From JABCPE02 sp963518955 (GTDB lineage: Bacteria > Bacteroidota > Bacteroidia > Flavobacteriales > Weeksellaceae): 52,005 nucleotides of DNA. Below the pieces are notes generated by a model, which ran no database searches, was not told the origin of the DNA, and saw nothing but the letters and a program-made list of their open reading frames with translations. The DNA lies in the NCBI GenBank assembly GCA_963518955.1, contig CAUQKI010000011.1, forward strand, positions 1 through 52,005, given 5' to 3'. Of the stretch, positions 24,550-33,193 are shown piece by piece; position 1 is the first letter of the stretch; every line of letters starts with the position of its first letter. The position numbers and the translations under genes are program-made.

Positions 24550-27345
24550 TTATTTTTTCTTATTTTTCAAAGTTTTAATCTCTGCTTCTAGCTTTTCTAC
24601 TTTTTGAGAAAGCTCCTTAACAGCATTGATAAGCATAAAAGTGTATTCGTTACCATCTACTGACTTAATTCCTTCTACACCATTTATCTTCTCATTAGTA
24701 GTATTTACCATAGTAGGTACTACTTTTTCTAATTCTTGAGCGATTACTCCAGTGTAGGTTTTATCTCCTTTATCAGCCTCTTTTTTATAATTAAAGTTCA
24801 CTGGTCTGATTTGTAGAATTTCTTTGAGACCTTTGGTATAAGGTTTTACATTTTCTTTTATACGAGCATCTGAGAATACTGTCCAAACATTACTTCCGTG
24901 CTTGTAAGCCTGCCCATCCGCTGCGAATTTAAACTTCTCTGAATAAACATTAGCAATACTTTCTACATTTCCCCTTACATATCCATTATGAGCTCCAGAA
25001 TGCGGTCTTACCCCTATTGAGAAAGCATCTCCACTTCCTTCATTATCTCCTATCAACAATCTAAGCTCAGAATGGTCTTGAGAGTAGTCATAACGATAGA
25101 ATGCCAAAACATCTGAATTTGGGAACATTCCATCTGACCAAGGAGATGTCCCTTCAAAGGAAAGATAATTTCCTACTCCAGGATAGGCAATTGCCGGTTG
25201 CTTATATCCCACTGCTATATTTCCTGCTATATGCAACTTTTCTTCTGGTTTATAAATTCCCATCCCTATATTTGGGCTATTTACTTGATTATGTCCCAAT
25301 AGAATTACATTATCATTAGCTGTATTTGTATTAAGATTTCCTTGATGTATTCCATTTCCTATAGCTACCACATTATCTAGCTCTGAAGTTACATTTTGGA
25401 TATATTCGCTTCCTATATGGATATTAGAATTTCCTTTTATCCAATCTCCAGATTTATTACCAAAGGCGATGTTATTATTTCCTGTTGCATTGGAGTGTAA
25501 AGCAAATATGCCTTGTCCAATATTATGCTGTCCTGTAGTGTTAGTATTTAATACATAAGCTCCTAATCCTATATTATAATTCCCTGTAGTATTTACAGCC
25601 ATTGCTCCATTTCCCAGTGCTATATTGTAATCTCCAGCTATATTTTTATAAAGAGTGCCTATACCTATACCTATATTTCCTTTACCTGAAGTATTTAGGT
25701 GTATACTCTCCTCACCTATAGCTATATTCCCTATTCCCACAGTATTTTGATGGAGAGCATAATTTCCAAAACCTATATTTTTACTTCCTGTGGTATTATG
25801 ATAAAGTACAGACATCCCTATACCTACATTGGCCTTTCCTGTAGTATTGTTATGGAGAAAACTATTTCCCATTCCCATATTTTCATCTCCTGTGGTATTA
25901 TGATAAAGAGCATAGTGACCTACAGCTACATTATTCCTACCTGTAGTATTAGCATTTAATGCACCAGTACCAATCGCAGTATTGATTTCACCTGTGGTAT
26001 TATTTGTAAGAGTGTATGCTCCCATAGCTATATTTGCCGATCCTGTTGTATTACTATGAAGGGAGTTATTCCCTATACCTATATTAATAAATCCTGTAGT
26101 ATTGTTATAAAGAGTATTTATTCCTATACCTATATTATTATATCCTGTAGTATTGCTAAGGAGTGTATTATTCCCCATACCTATATTACTATATCCTGTG
26201 GTATTATTAAAAAGCGTACTAGACCCTAATGCAATATTATCTGAGCTTGTGGTACTAGAACTAAGTGCATTCGGTCCTATAGCAATATTAGAAGTTCCTA
26301 TTGTATTACTAGAAAGAGCATTGGTACCTATACCTATATTCCCATATGCTACAGTATTAGATTTTAATGCAGCAATTCCTATAGCTATATTGCTTGTTCC
26401 TATTGTATTAGCTTTCATAGCCTCTGGTCCCAGTGCCATATTATTATTCCCTGTGGTATTATTATACAACGCATGATAACCAAATGCTAAATTACTATTT
26501 CCTGTGGTGTTACTATACAAAGCACCAAATCCATTGGCCACATTACTAGATCCTGTTGTATTATTATACAATGCTGTATATCCCACAGCAGTGTTATTAG
26601 CTCCTGTTGTATTTCTATAAAGAACATCTGTTCCTACTCCTACATTTCCATTTCCAGAAGTAGTGTGATACAAAGCATTCTCTCCTACAGCTACATTATA
26701 AGACCCTCCTGTATTAGAATAAAGTGAATTTGCGCCAACCCCTACATTCCCTCTTCCTACTTGATTAGAATGAAGAGATTTTATACCCAATGCCACATTA
26801 TTAACTCCTGTGGTATTAGAACGCAAAGCATCTAATCCTACAGCTATGTTATGAGAACCACTTGTATTGGAAAATAGAGCATCTTTCCCTATACCTATAT
26901 TATGAGGACCTGTTCCTACTCCACTACCATTTCCGCCCACACCAGCATCTTGTGTGATGTGGCTGTTAGTCCCCACTAATCTAAGGTCTTGTTCTTGTAT
27001 AGAACCCTCTGCCATCTTCACCCACTTATTCGCAGTAGCACTATAGTAATAGAACCCTTTTGAAGTAACATCAACTGTAGATGGGCTAGATACAGCTGTA
27101 ACATCATTTACATATACTAATGTAGATTCTTTCAAATTGGCAGCAGCGATTGAATTCAATCTCGCTTTGCTTAGTCTAGGAACAAGCATCCCCTCATTTG
27201 TAGTTGCTCCTACTGCTGAATTAGCTAAATTTGGTTTTATATCTAAAGTTGCTTCAGGATTATTTGTGTTTATCCCTACTTTCCCCGTTTGGGAATATGC
27301 TAACCCCATTGTTAACATTCCTAATAGAATAAAGTGTTTCTTCAT
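24550..27345 (-). CDS. Secreted repeat fibre protein with C-terminal S74 chaperone domain
   Basis: 931 residues. Signal peptide 1-19 (MKKHFILLGMLTMGLAYSQ). Residues 20-145 form an N-terminal domain with VGINTNNPEATLDI. Residues 146-621 are 28 consecutive 17-residue units of pattern G-x-x-N-[IV]-[AG]-x-G-x-x-[AS]-L-x-x-N-T-T, with a decayed 29th; such repeats build trimeric beta-helical shafts like YadA heads and phage fibres. Near residue 840 the peptidase S74 (endosialidase intramolecular chaperone) domain begins with VFSDARIKENV, including the Ser-Asp pair used for self-cleavage in the family, and ends in a coiled coil (AVKELSQKVEKLEAEIKTL). Probably a trimeric surface fibre; its target is unknown. 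No outer-membrane anchor or T9SS tail is visible. Confidence 0.85.
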   Translation of the reverse strand: MKKHFILLGMLTMGLAYSQTGKVGINTNNPEATLDIKPNLANSAVGATTNEGMLVPRLSKARLNSIAAANLKESTLVYVNDVTAVSSPSTVDVTSKGFYYYSATANKWVKMAEGSIQEQDLRLVGTNSHITQDAGVGGNGSGVGTGPHNIGIGKDALFSNTSGSHNIAVGLDALRSNTTGVNNVALGIKSLHSNQVGRGNVGVGANSLYSNTGGSYNVAVGENALYHTTSGNGNVGVGTDVLYRNTTGANNTAVGYTALYNNTTGSSNVANGFGALYSNTTGNSNLAFGYHALYNNTTGNNNMALGPEAMKANTIGTSNIAIGIAALKSNTVAYGNIGIGTNALSSNTIGTSNIAIGPNALSSSTTSSDNIALGSSTLFNNTTGYSNIGMGNNTLLSNTTGYNNIGIGINTLYNNTTGFINIGIGNNSLHSNTTGSANIAMGAYTLTNNTTGEINTAIGTGALNANTTGRNNVAVGHYALYHNTTGDENMGMGNSFLHNNTTGKANVGIGMSVLYHNTTGSKNIGFGNYALHQNTVGIGNIAIGEESIHLNTSGKGNIGIGIGTLYKNIAGDYNIALGNGAMAVNTTGNYNIGLGAYVLNTNTTGQHNIGQGIFALHSNATGNNNIAFGNKSGDWIKGNSNIHIGSEYIQNVTSELDNVVAIGNGIHQGNLNTNTANDNVILLGHNQVNSPNIGMGIYKPEEKLHIAGNIAVGYKQPAIAYPGVGNYLSFEGTSPWSDGMFPNSDVLAFYRYDYSQDHSELRLLIGDNEGSGDAFSIGVRPHSGAHNGYVRGNVESIANVYSEKFKFAADGQAYKHGSNVWTVFSDARIKENVKPYTKGLKEILQIRPVNFNYKKEADKGDKTYTGVIAQELEKVVPTMVNTTNEKINGVEGIKSVDGNEYTFMLINAVKELSQKVEKLEAEIKTLKNKKK
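25483..26910 (-). repeat. 28 tandem 51-bp coding units (17-residue repeat)
   Basis: All 28 units are exactly 17 codons with no indels. Asn4, Gly8, Leu12 and Asn15-Thr16 are nearly invariant. DNA identity between neighbours is limited, so the array is old and held by selection rather than recently expanded. Units 12 and 14 lack the opening Gly (AYGN, SSDN). Confidence 0.9.
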
Positions 27346-27483
27346 ATATTGAGTTTTAAATTATTTTTACTTTAAAAAGAGTATCGTTTGTTGTAAGTTA
27401 TTGGTAAGCAGTTTTCTATTATGACAAACTTTTAGAAAAACCAATAAACTGCCATGAACCAATAACTACCAACTAAACATACG

Positions 27484-27514
27484 CAAATGTAGTATTTTTA
27501 CGCCAAAATATCAA
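27484..27514 (-). promoter_or_regulatory. Promoter of the repeat fibre gene
   Basis: Minus strand: TTG (27514-27512), 20 bases, TACATTTG (27491-27484). It predicts an unusually long 5' UTR of about 130 bases (27346-27480) containing several ATTGGT/ACCAAT inverted copies. No known riboswitch was recognised there. Confidence 0.65.
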
Positions 27515-27555
27515 GAAAAATGTAAAAAATCTCATTTCCTTTTATGTTTATTTCT

Positions 27556-27563
27556 TACCTTTG
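27556..27563 (+). promoter_or_regulatory. recF promoter -7 element
   Basis: TACCTTTG followed by GGAGG, 17 bases before the recF ATG. An upstream TTG at normal spacing is not seen. Confidence 0.5.
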
Positions 27564-27580
27564 GAGGCTAATTTGGTTTT

Positions 27581-28657
27581 ATGTTTATTAAGAATTTAAC
27601 TCTTCAGAATTTCAAAAATCATTCATCACGATTCATAGAATTCTCTCCTCAAATCAACTGTCTGGTGGGAGATAACGGCGTTGGAAAAACCAACATTCTG
27701 GATGCTCTGCATTATCTCTCTGTTGGGAAAAGTTTTTTAGGAAATTCCGACTTAAATAACATTACCGAAAATCAAGATTTTTTCTCGATAGAAGCGCTTA
27801 TTTTCAATGAAAATAAAGAAGACATTGTCAAAATAATTCAAAATAAAGAGAGCAGAAAAACCATCAAAAAAAATGATAAAAACTACTCCAAAATAGCCGA
27901 TCACATAGGATATTTGCCTTCTGTAATGATTTCTCCATATGACCAAAATCTCATTTCGGACAGTTCCGAAAGCAGAAGAAAATTTATGGATGCCATGATT
28001 TCTCAGACTGACCGCGAATATCTTTTCAGCCTTATTCATTATCAAAAAACGCTTCAGCAGAGAAATGCCCTTCTCAAAAATTTCCAAAAATCACGAACTT
28101 TCGATGCAGACAGCTTGGAAATCTATGATGAACCTTTGCTGAAATTTGGGCAGATTATTTTTGAAAAAAGAAAGAAATTCATCCATGAAATCATTCCTAT
28201 TTTACAGGAATATTATGCTATAATTTCTAATCAAAAAGAGGAAGTTCTTATTTCATACCAGTCTGATTTAGAGCAAGATTTCAGAGTTTTACTTACAGAA
28301 AATTTGGAAAAAGACAGAATTCTGACTTACACTTCCAAAGGCATTCACAAAGATGACTTGCTATTCGAAATGAATGGACAACTAATAAAGAAAATAGGTT
28401 CACAAGGACAGCAAAAATCCTTTTTAATAGCCCTAAAACTATCTCAGATGAATTTACTGAAAAAACTCACTGGGAAAACTCCTATTTTGCTTCTTGATGA
28501 TATTTTTGACAAATTAGATGACTCTAGGGTTCATCAATTAGTAAAACTTGTAAACAAAGAACATTTTGGGCAGATTTTCATCACAGACACTCACAAGGAA
28601 CGCACCGAAAATGTAGTAAAAAATATCACCGAGGAAAGTAAAATTTTTGAAATTTAA
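27581..28657 (+). CDS. recF: DNA replication/repair protein RecF
   Basis: 358 residues, normal length. Walker A GDNGVGKT (residues 30-37) in an SMC-like N-terminal lobe, the family LSVGKSFLG and SSESRRKFMD blocks, the signature-like TSKGIHKDDLLF and GSQGQQKSFLIALKL, and Walker B PILLLDDIFDKLD. RecF loads RecA at single-strand gaps with RecO and RecR. It stands apart from dnaA/dnaN/gyrB, as is usual in this phylum. Its stop falls inside a 30-base perfect palindrome shared with the convergent neighbour. Confidence 0.96.
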   Translation: MFIKNLTLQNFKNHSSRFIEFSPQINCLVGDNGVGKTNILDALHYLSVGKSFLGNSDLNNITENQDFFSIEALIFNENKEDIVKIIQNKESRKTIKKNDKNYSKIADHIGYLPSVMISPYDQNLISDSSESRRKFMDAMISQTDREYLFSLIHYQKTLQQRNALLKNFQKSRTFDADSLEIYDEPLLKFGQIIFEKRKKFIHEIIPILQEYYAIISNQKEEVLISYQSDLEQDFRVLLTENLEKDRILTYTSKGIHKDDLLFEMNGQLIKKIGSQGQQKSFLIALKLSQMNLLKKLTGKTPILLLDDIFDKLDDSRVHQLVKLVNKEHFGQIFITDTHKERTENVVKNITEESKIFEI

Positions 28658-28670
28658 ATTTCAAAAATTT
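28641..28670. repeat. 30-bp perfect palindrome between convergent recF and acyltransferase 3
   Basis: AAATTTTTGAAATTT (28641-28655) is followed at once by its exact complement (28656-28670). It covers the last codons of recF and reaches the acyltransferase stop. It may act as a weak two-way terminator. Confidence 0.7.
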
Positions 28671-29751
28671 AGACCTTAAAAACTTTTTTATACAATTTGC
28701 CCAAAGGTTTTTCCAAATAGTTGTAACTAAACAATCCAAAAAGAATAACAACTATCATCACAAGAAAAGGCCATATATAGCTATCCGCTACATTTTCTTT
28801 TAGATATTTAACCGCAACCATACCTAAGTAATAATGTATCAGATACATAGAATATGAAGCGACCCCTATCTTACAGAGCAGTGGCTGTGCTATAAGTTCT
28901 ACCTTTCGAGGAGTATAAATAAACACCATAAAAAATGCAAAAGCAATCATTGAAAATATAATCAGTGGAAAATAAAATTTATCTTTCGCTATGTTGATTA
29001 AGAATAAAAATATAATGTAATAAATATATTTTTTCTTGGTCTTGTCTTTATTCAAAAGATATAGAAAAATTCCTATCAAAAACCAAAAACAATTATCAAA
29101 AAACACAAGCGCTCTTCCATAAATCTTAAACAAATATGCCTGCTCACTTGTTAGTGAAAATGTTGTTTGTAAAACATTCTGTCCCGTAGATGTATAAAAC
29201 AACATGAAAACAGGAGTTAATGCAAAACAAATAATTACATAATAATTTATAAATTTTTTCTTATTTATAAAGTATAACAATCCTATCAATGTATAAAAAC
29301 AAATTTCTACCCAAAGACTCCAAAAAGCTCCATCTAAATAATAATACCTAACCCTACCAAAAAAAACATTTATAAATGTAGGATCTATGAATGTATTCGC
29401 TATCAGGTAATTAGAAAGTAATTTAGAGTTCGTATATCCTTCCCCTGTATAGAAAAATCTAAAAAAAACAAAAATTATCGTAGAGCAGATAAGCATTGCT
29501 GGAGACAAACGAAGGAATCTTTTAACTATAAAATCTCTATAATTTTTAGTATTTTCTAATGATGCATAAATCACAAAACCAGAAATAATGAAAAACAACT
29601 GCACCCCCAACGCTCCCCATGCAACCTTTCTTCCTACATCTGGATAATTAAGATAATAATGAGACAGAATAACCATAATCACGGCTACTACTCTAAGCAC
29701 ATCTAATACATTTACCCTGCCTTTTTTCTCCGTTATGTAGTTTTTTTCCAT
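28669..29751 (-). CDS. Acyltransferase family 3 (OafA/YrhL-like) membrane protein
   Basis: 360 residues with about ten hydrophobic helices. The N-terminus NVLDVLRVVAVIMVILSHYY and GVQLFFIISGFVIYASLEN are the acyltransferase-3 hallmarks (R and H in the first helices), then FIVKRFLRLSPAMLIC and GAFWSLWVEICFYTLIG. These inner-membrane enzymes add acetyl or other acyl groups to surface sugars. No SGNH tail domain is present. It lies convergent to recF and is probably monocistronic. Confidence 0.9.
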   Translation of the reverse strand: MEKNYITEKKGRVNVLDVLRVVAVIMVILSHYYLNYPDVGRKVAWGALGVQLFFIISGFVIYASLENTKNYRDFIVKRFLRLSPAMLICSTIIFVFFRFFYTGEGYTNSKLLSNYLIANTFIDPTFINVFFGRVRYYYLDGAFWSLWVEICFYTLIGLLYFINKKKFINYYVIICFALTPVFMLFYTSTGQNVLQTTFSLTSEQAYLFKIYGRALVFFDNCFWFLIGIFLYLLNKDKTKKKYIYYIIFLFLINIAKDKFYFPLIIFSMIAFAFFMVFIYTPRKVELIAQPLLCKIGVASYSMYLIHYYLGMVAVKYLKENVADSYIWPFLVMIVVILFGLFSYNYLEKPLGKLYKKVFKV

Positions 29752-29799
29752 ATGTGATTTATTTCTATTGTCACAAAATTACAAATTTAAATATCATAT

Positions 29800-29833
29800 A
29801 AAACAAAAAGACTTCTGAAATTTCAGAAGTCTT
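29800..29833 (-). terminator. Terminator of tRNA-Phe
   Basis: 13-bp perfect inverted repeat (29808-29820 with 29821-29833); on the minus strand it follows the tRNA by 3 bases and is followed by TTTTTGTTTT. Confidence 0.8.
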
Positions 29834-29836
29834 ATG

Positions 29837-29909
<73 letters not shown>

Positions 29910-29946
29910 ATTCCTATTTGCTTCTCTGTTATTGATTAAAGCGATG

Positions 29947-29976
29947 CAAAGATACACCTTTTTTTTATAAAAACAA
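29947..29976 (-). promoter_or_regulatory. Promoter of tRNA-Phe
   Basis: Minus strand: TTG (29976-29974), 19-base spacer, TATCTTTG (29954-29947). Consensus match; it lies just past the stop of the acyltransferase gene at 29995. Confidence 0.8.
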
Positions 29977-29994
29977 ATTTTATTTTAATTATTT

Positions 29995-31830
29995 TTATTT
30001 TTTTTCTTCAAATTCTTTTAGCTGATCACTTATTTCCTCCAAAACAGGCTTAATGGTATCCTCAGGTAAGTCTCTTATTCTGATATACATAAGACCATCT
30101 ATAGCATCATTGAAATTAGGATCTACATTGAATGCAACAACCTTCGCATTTTGCTTAATATATTTTTTTATCAGCACAGGCATACGCATTTCTGGCTCGA
30201 AATCATCTATCAACTTATCAAATTTGTTCAAATCATTATCCAAATCCTCAAAGAAAAGATTTTTATCTCGCTCGCTCAGATGCACTTTGTAGTCATTTTT
30301 AGGATGAACATGCTGTGCTACTGCTGGATCAAAATAATTGGAACGCATGAATTCTATCATCAACGATTTAGAAAAATCCGAAAATCTACTACTGATACTC
30401 ACCCCTCCCATCAAGAATTTATGGTTTGGATTTCTCAGACAAACATGGACAATTCCTCTCCACAAAAGGAACAGCGGCAAAGGCTTCTGCTGATATTCCA
30501 TAGAAATATAAGCACGACCCATCTCTATAACTTTATTAAAGAAAGGATGCAATTCCTGATCAAAATCAAATAATGAATTGGTATAAAACCCTTTAATTCC
30601 GTGTTTTTTCATCACCTCTGCTCCCAGCGCCATTCTATAAGCACCTACGATTTTTTGGTCAGAATTATCCCAAAGAATAAGGTGGTGATAATGTTTATCA
30701 TATTCATCCAAGTCAAAAGGAAGATTTGTCCCCTCTCCTACAGCTCTGAAGGTCAATTCTCTCTGACGACCAATTTCGCGCATCATAGACGGAATTTCAT
30801 CAAATGTTGTGAAAAACACATCATAATTGTTATTTGAAAACAATACTTTTCCTTCCTTTTTCTTGAGGTTTTCTATATCTTGTAAAATATCCTCCAAAGG
30901 CGTCTCGTCTATGATGTTTTCTACTACTTCCTCTTTTTTAGGAGTGACATTTAGGTTTTTCACTTTCAAGAATTCTGCTACAGATTTTCGGTCTTCAAAA
31001 TAAGACTTCATCATATAGACTTTCCTTCTCAAAAAGTTTTCCAGCTCCTTTGTAGTTTCATAATCTGATAATACTTTAGGGCTTACAGGTCTTCCTATTC
31101 TTATTTTTATAGGCTTTTCCCTTTTGTTCACCATTTCAGAAGGAAGCAAAAGCGTCTGCAAATCTGGATGAATTTTGGAAGCTGAATAAAAAAACTTGCT
31201 ATTCTTCGCATGAAAATACATCGGAACCACAGGAACATTCGCTTTTTTTATCAGTTTCATAGCTGGATTTTCCCATTCCTTATCCAAAATTTCATGAAAC
31301 TCATTATTCTTATTAGAAACCTCTCCCGCAGGAAAAATTCCAAGACAATGCCCATCGCTCAGATGTCGCAGCGCTTCTCTCATCCCAGACATACTGCTGT
31401 ATGCCTCCTTTCTTCCCTCAAATGGATTTACAGAAATCACATACGGAGCCATCGGTTCTATCTTGGTTAAAAGAAAATTTCCCATTACCTTAAAATCAGG
31501 ACGGATTTCTGATAAAATTTTACACATTATCACGCCATCCAAAGCCCCCAGTGGGTGATTTGCCACCAATATAAAAGGTCCTGTTTTTGGAATTTTAGCC
31601 AAATCTTCTTGAAAAGCTAAATATTTGACATTCAGTTCCTCTAGCAATTTATTGAAAAAGTCCTGCCCTTCATAATTTTTAACTTTATCATAAAGAGCAT
31701 TCACTTTATTTATCTTTGCAAATTTCATAACAGCCGAAACCGCAGGACTTGCGAAAATTCCAAATTTATCCAGTCCAGAAGCTGTCATCAAATCTTTTTT
31801 AGAAATAAGACTCATATCTTTATTATCCAT
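29995..31830 (-). CDS. Bifunctional PlsC-GNAT acyltransferase, OlsF-like (amino-acid lipid synthesis)
   Basis: 611 residues with two acyltransferase domains. The N-terminal half is PlsC/OlsA-like: VANHPLGALDG (H92, D98) and GIFPAGEVSNKN. The C-terminal half, from about 325, is the hemolysin-like GNAT (OlsB) domain: ELTFRAVGEG, HLILWDNSDQKIVGAYRM, EMGRAYISMEYQ and LFLLWRGIVH. The fusion matches OlsF, which makes ornithine lipids in one polypeptide (N-acylation by the GNAT part, O-acylation by the PlsC part); related Bacteroidota enzymes make glycine or other amino-acid lipids. Head group cannot be told. Its start overlaps the aspartate kinase end by 8 bases. Confidence 0.85.
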   Translation of the reverse strand: MDNKDMSLISKKDLMTASGLDKFGIFASPAVSAVMKFAKINKVNALYDKVKNYEGQDFFNKLLEELNVKYLAFQEDLAKIPKTGPFILVANHPLGALDGVIMCKILSEIRPDFKVMGNFLLTKIEPMAPYVISVNPFEGRKEAYSSMSGMREALRHLSDGHCLGIFPAGEVSNKNNEFHEILDKEWENPAMKLIKKANVPVVPMYFHAKNSKFFYSASKIHPDLQTLLLPSEMVNKREKPIKIRIGRPVSPKVLSDYETTKELENFLRRKVYMMKSYFEDRKSVAEFLKVKNLNVTPKKEEVVENIIDETPLEDILQDIENLKKKEGKVLFSNNNYDVFFTTFDEIPSMMREIGRQRELTFRAVGEGTNLPFDLDEYDKHYHHLILWDNSDQKIVGAYRMALGAEVMKKHGIKGFYTNSLFDFDQELHPFFNKVIEMGRAYISMEYQQKPLPLFLLWRGIVHVCLRNPNHKFLMGGVSISSRFSDFSKSLMIEFMRSNYFDPAVAQHVHPKNDYKVHLSERDKNLFFEDLDNDLNKFDKLIDDFEPEMRMPVLIKKYIKQNAKVVAFNVDPNFNDAIDGLMYIRIRDLPEDTIKPVLEEISDQLKEFEEKK

Positions 31831-33064
31831 TTATTATCATTTGCACCGTAGTTTTAGTAATCTGCTCCAAGAGAACATTTTTACCTTCATACAGCTTATC
31901 CAAATTTTCTAACCTTGCATTTCTTATCGTGAATAGAGACACATTTTTCACTATCTCAGTATTAAAATCTTGCTCCAGCTCAGCCTCCAATTCATCTATA
32001 TTATTAAATTTATCCTCCAAACAAAGTGCCAGAGATATCGCCGAGTTCTGCATCAGAGAAACTTTGATATTCCTTTTAGCTAACTCCCTGAAAATAAAAC
32101 TAATATGATCTTCCGCTATGAACGAAAAATCTCGCGTCGAAATACGCATAAGAACCTGATTTTCTTTTAGAATATAACTTTCCAAAAGCTGATTTTCAGT
32201 TGATATTCCTATTTTCGTTCCTGCTTTTTCTGGGTTGATGAACGACTTCACAAAAAACGGAATACTCTTCTGTTTCAGTGGTTGCAGGGTTTTTGGGTGA
32301 ATTACCGAAGCCCCATAATACGCCATTTCTATAGCTTCCTCGTAGGAAATATTAGAAAGAAGCTCCACATTTTCAAACTTCCTTGGGTCGCCAGTCATCA
32401 CCCCTGGAACATCTTTCCAAATTGTCATATCCTTGGCATCCAAACAATAGGCAAAAATCGCCGCGGAATAGTCAGACCCCTCACGCCCCAGAGAAACCGT
32501 AAAATTATTCTCGTCCGAACCTATAAATCCCTGAGTTACATAGGTTTTAGCTTTATCTAATTGAGAAATATTCTTCTCTGTATCTTCCCAGTTTACCACT
32601 CCTTCACGGTAGTTAGTGTCAGTTTTTATAAAATCACGAGCGTCCAGCCACTGGTTACTCACTTCATTATCAGAAAGATACACGCTTAATATTTTTGATG
32701 AAATCATCTCTCCACAGGTTACAACTTGGTCATAAACAAAATTGTAATTAGGAGATTTATTCCTTCTAAGGAAAGATTCTATATCATCAAAAAACAATTT
32801 GATTTCGCTGAAAACATGGTGGTTTTCATCAAAAAGTCCTTTTGCAATTTGGATATGTTCTTCCTTTATTTTAGCTATTTCCTGCTGATAGTCACTTTTA
32901 TTAAAATAAAATTCCACTACTCTTTCCAGTGCATTAGTAGTCTTTCCCATAGCCGAAACGACTATCAGACACCTCTCAAAGCCTTGTATACTAAGCACTC
33001 TGAGCACATTTTTCACACTATCAGCATCTTTCACAGAAGCTCCTCCAAATTTGAATATCTTCAT
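31823..33064 (-). CDS. Aspartate kinase (monofunctional)
   Basis: 413 residues. Opens with KIFKFGGASVKDADSVKNV, the kinase start (K-F-G-G). SLGREGSDYSAAIFAYCLDA and WKDVPGVMTGDPRKF are the nucleotide and aspartate sites, followed by AYYGASVIHPKTLQPL. Two C-terminal ACT domains (from about 300: VLMRISTRDFSFI, NIKVSLMQNSAIS) suggest feedback control, probably by lysine or threonine, which cannot be chosen here. It makes aspartyl phosphate for the Lys/Thr/Met pathway. It overlaps the OlsF-like gene by 8 bases, so the two are translationally linked. Confidence 0.94.
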   Translation of the reverse strand: MKIFKFGGASVKDADSVKNVLRVLSIQGFERCLIVVSAMGKTTNALERVVEFYFNKSDYQQEIAKIKEEHIQIAKGLFDENHHVFSEIKLFFDDIESFLRRNKSPNYNFVYDQVVTCGEMISSKILSVYLSDNEVSNQWLDARDFIKTDTNYREGVVNWEDTEKNISQLDKAKTYVTQGFIGSDENNFTVSLGREGSDYSAAIFAYCLDAKDMTIWKDVPGVMTGDPRKFENVELLSNISYEEAIEMAYYGASVIHPKTLQPLKQKSIPFFVKSFINPEKAGTKIGISTENQLLESYILKENQVLMRISTRDFSFIAEDHISFIFRELAKRNIKVSLMQNSAISLALCLEDKFNNIDELEAELEQDFNTEIVKNVSLFTIRNARLENLDKLYEGKNVLLEQITKTTVQMIING

Positions 33065-33106
33065 CGAGATTTTTTTAATTCATTTATAGTCTTCCACTCA
33101 AACTTA

Positions 33107-33114
33107 CAAAAGTA
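33107..33114 (-). promoter_or_regulatory. Candidate -7 element for aspartate kinase
   Basis: TACTTTTG on the minus strand, 42 bases before the ATG. No TTG at normal spacing, so support is limited. Confidence 0.4.
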
Positions 33115-33193
33115 TTAAATAAGATTGATATAAAAAAGTATATTTTTCGGTATAAATTTACGATTTTTGTAAATCTTTTAAATTAAACAAGTT

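Noticed and set aside
26153..26476. Plus-strand hydrophobic 107-codon frame inside the fibre gene
   Set aside because: It is the antisense reading of the 17-residue repeats, and its composition (Ile/Pro/Leu/Val) follows from the complement of Asn-Gly-Ala codons.
25483..26910. Evenly spaced 51-bp repeats suggestive of a CRISPR-like or satellite array
   Set aside because: The period equals 17 codons, all copies keep one reading frame, and the units are too divergent in DNA to be CRISPR repeats; no cas gene is nearby.
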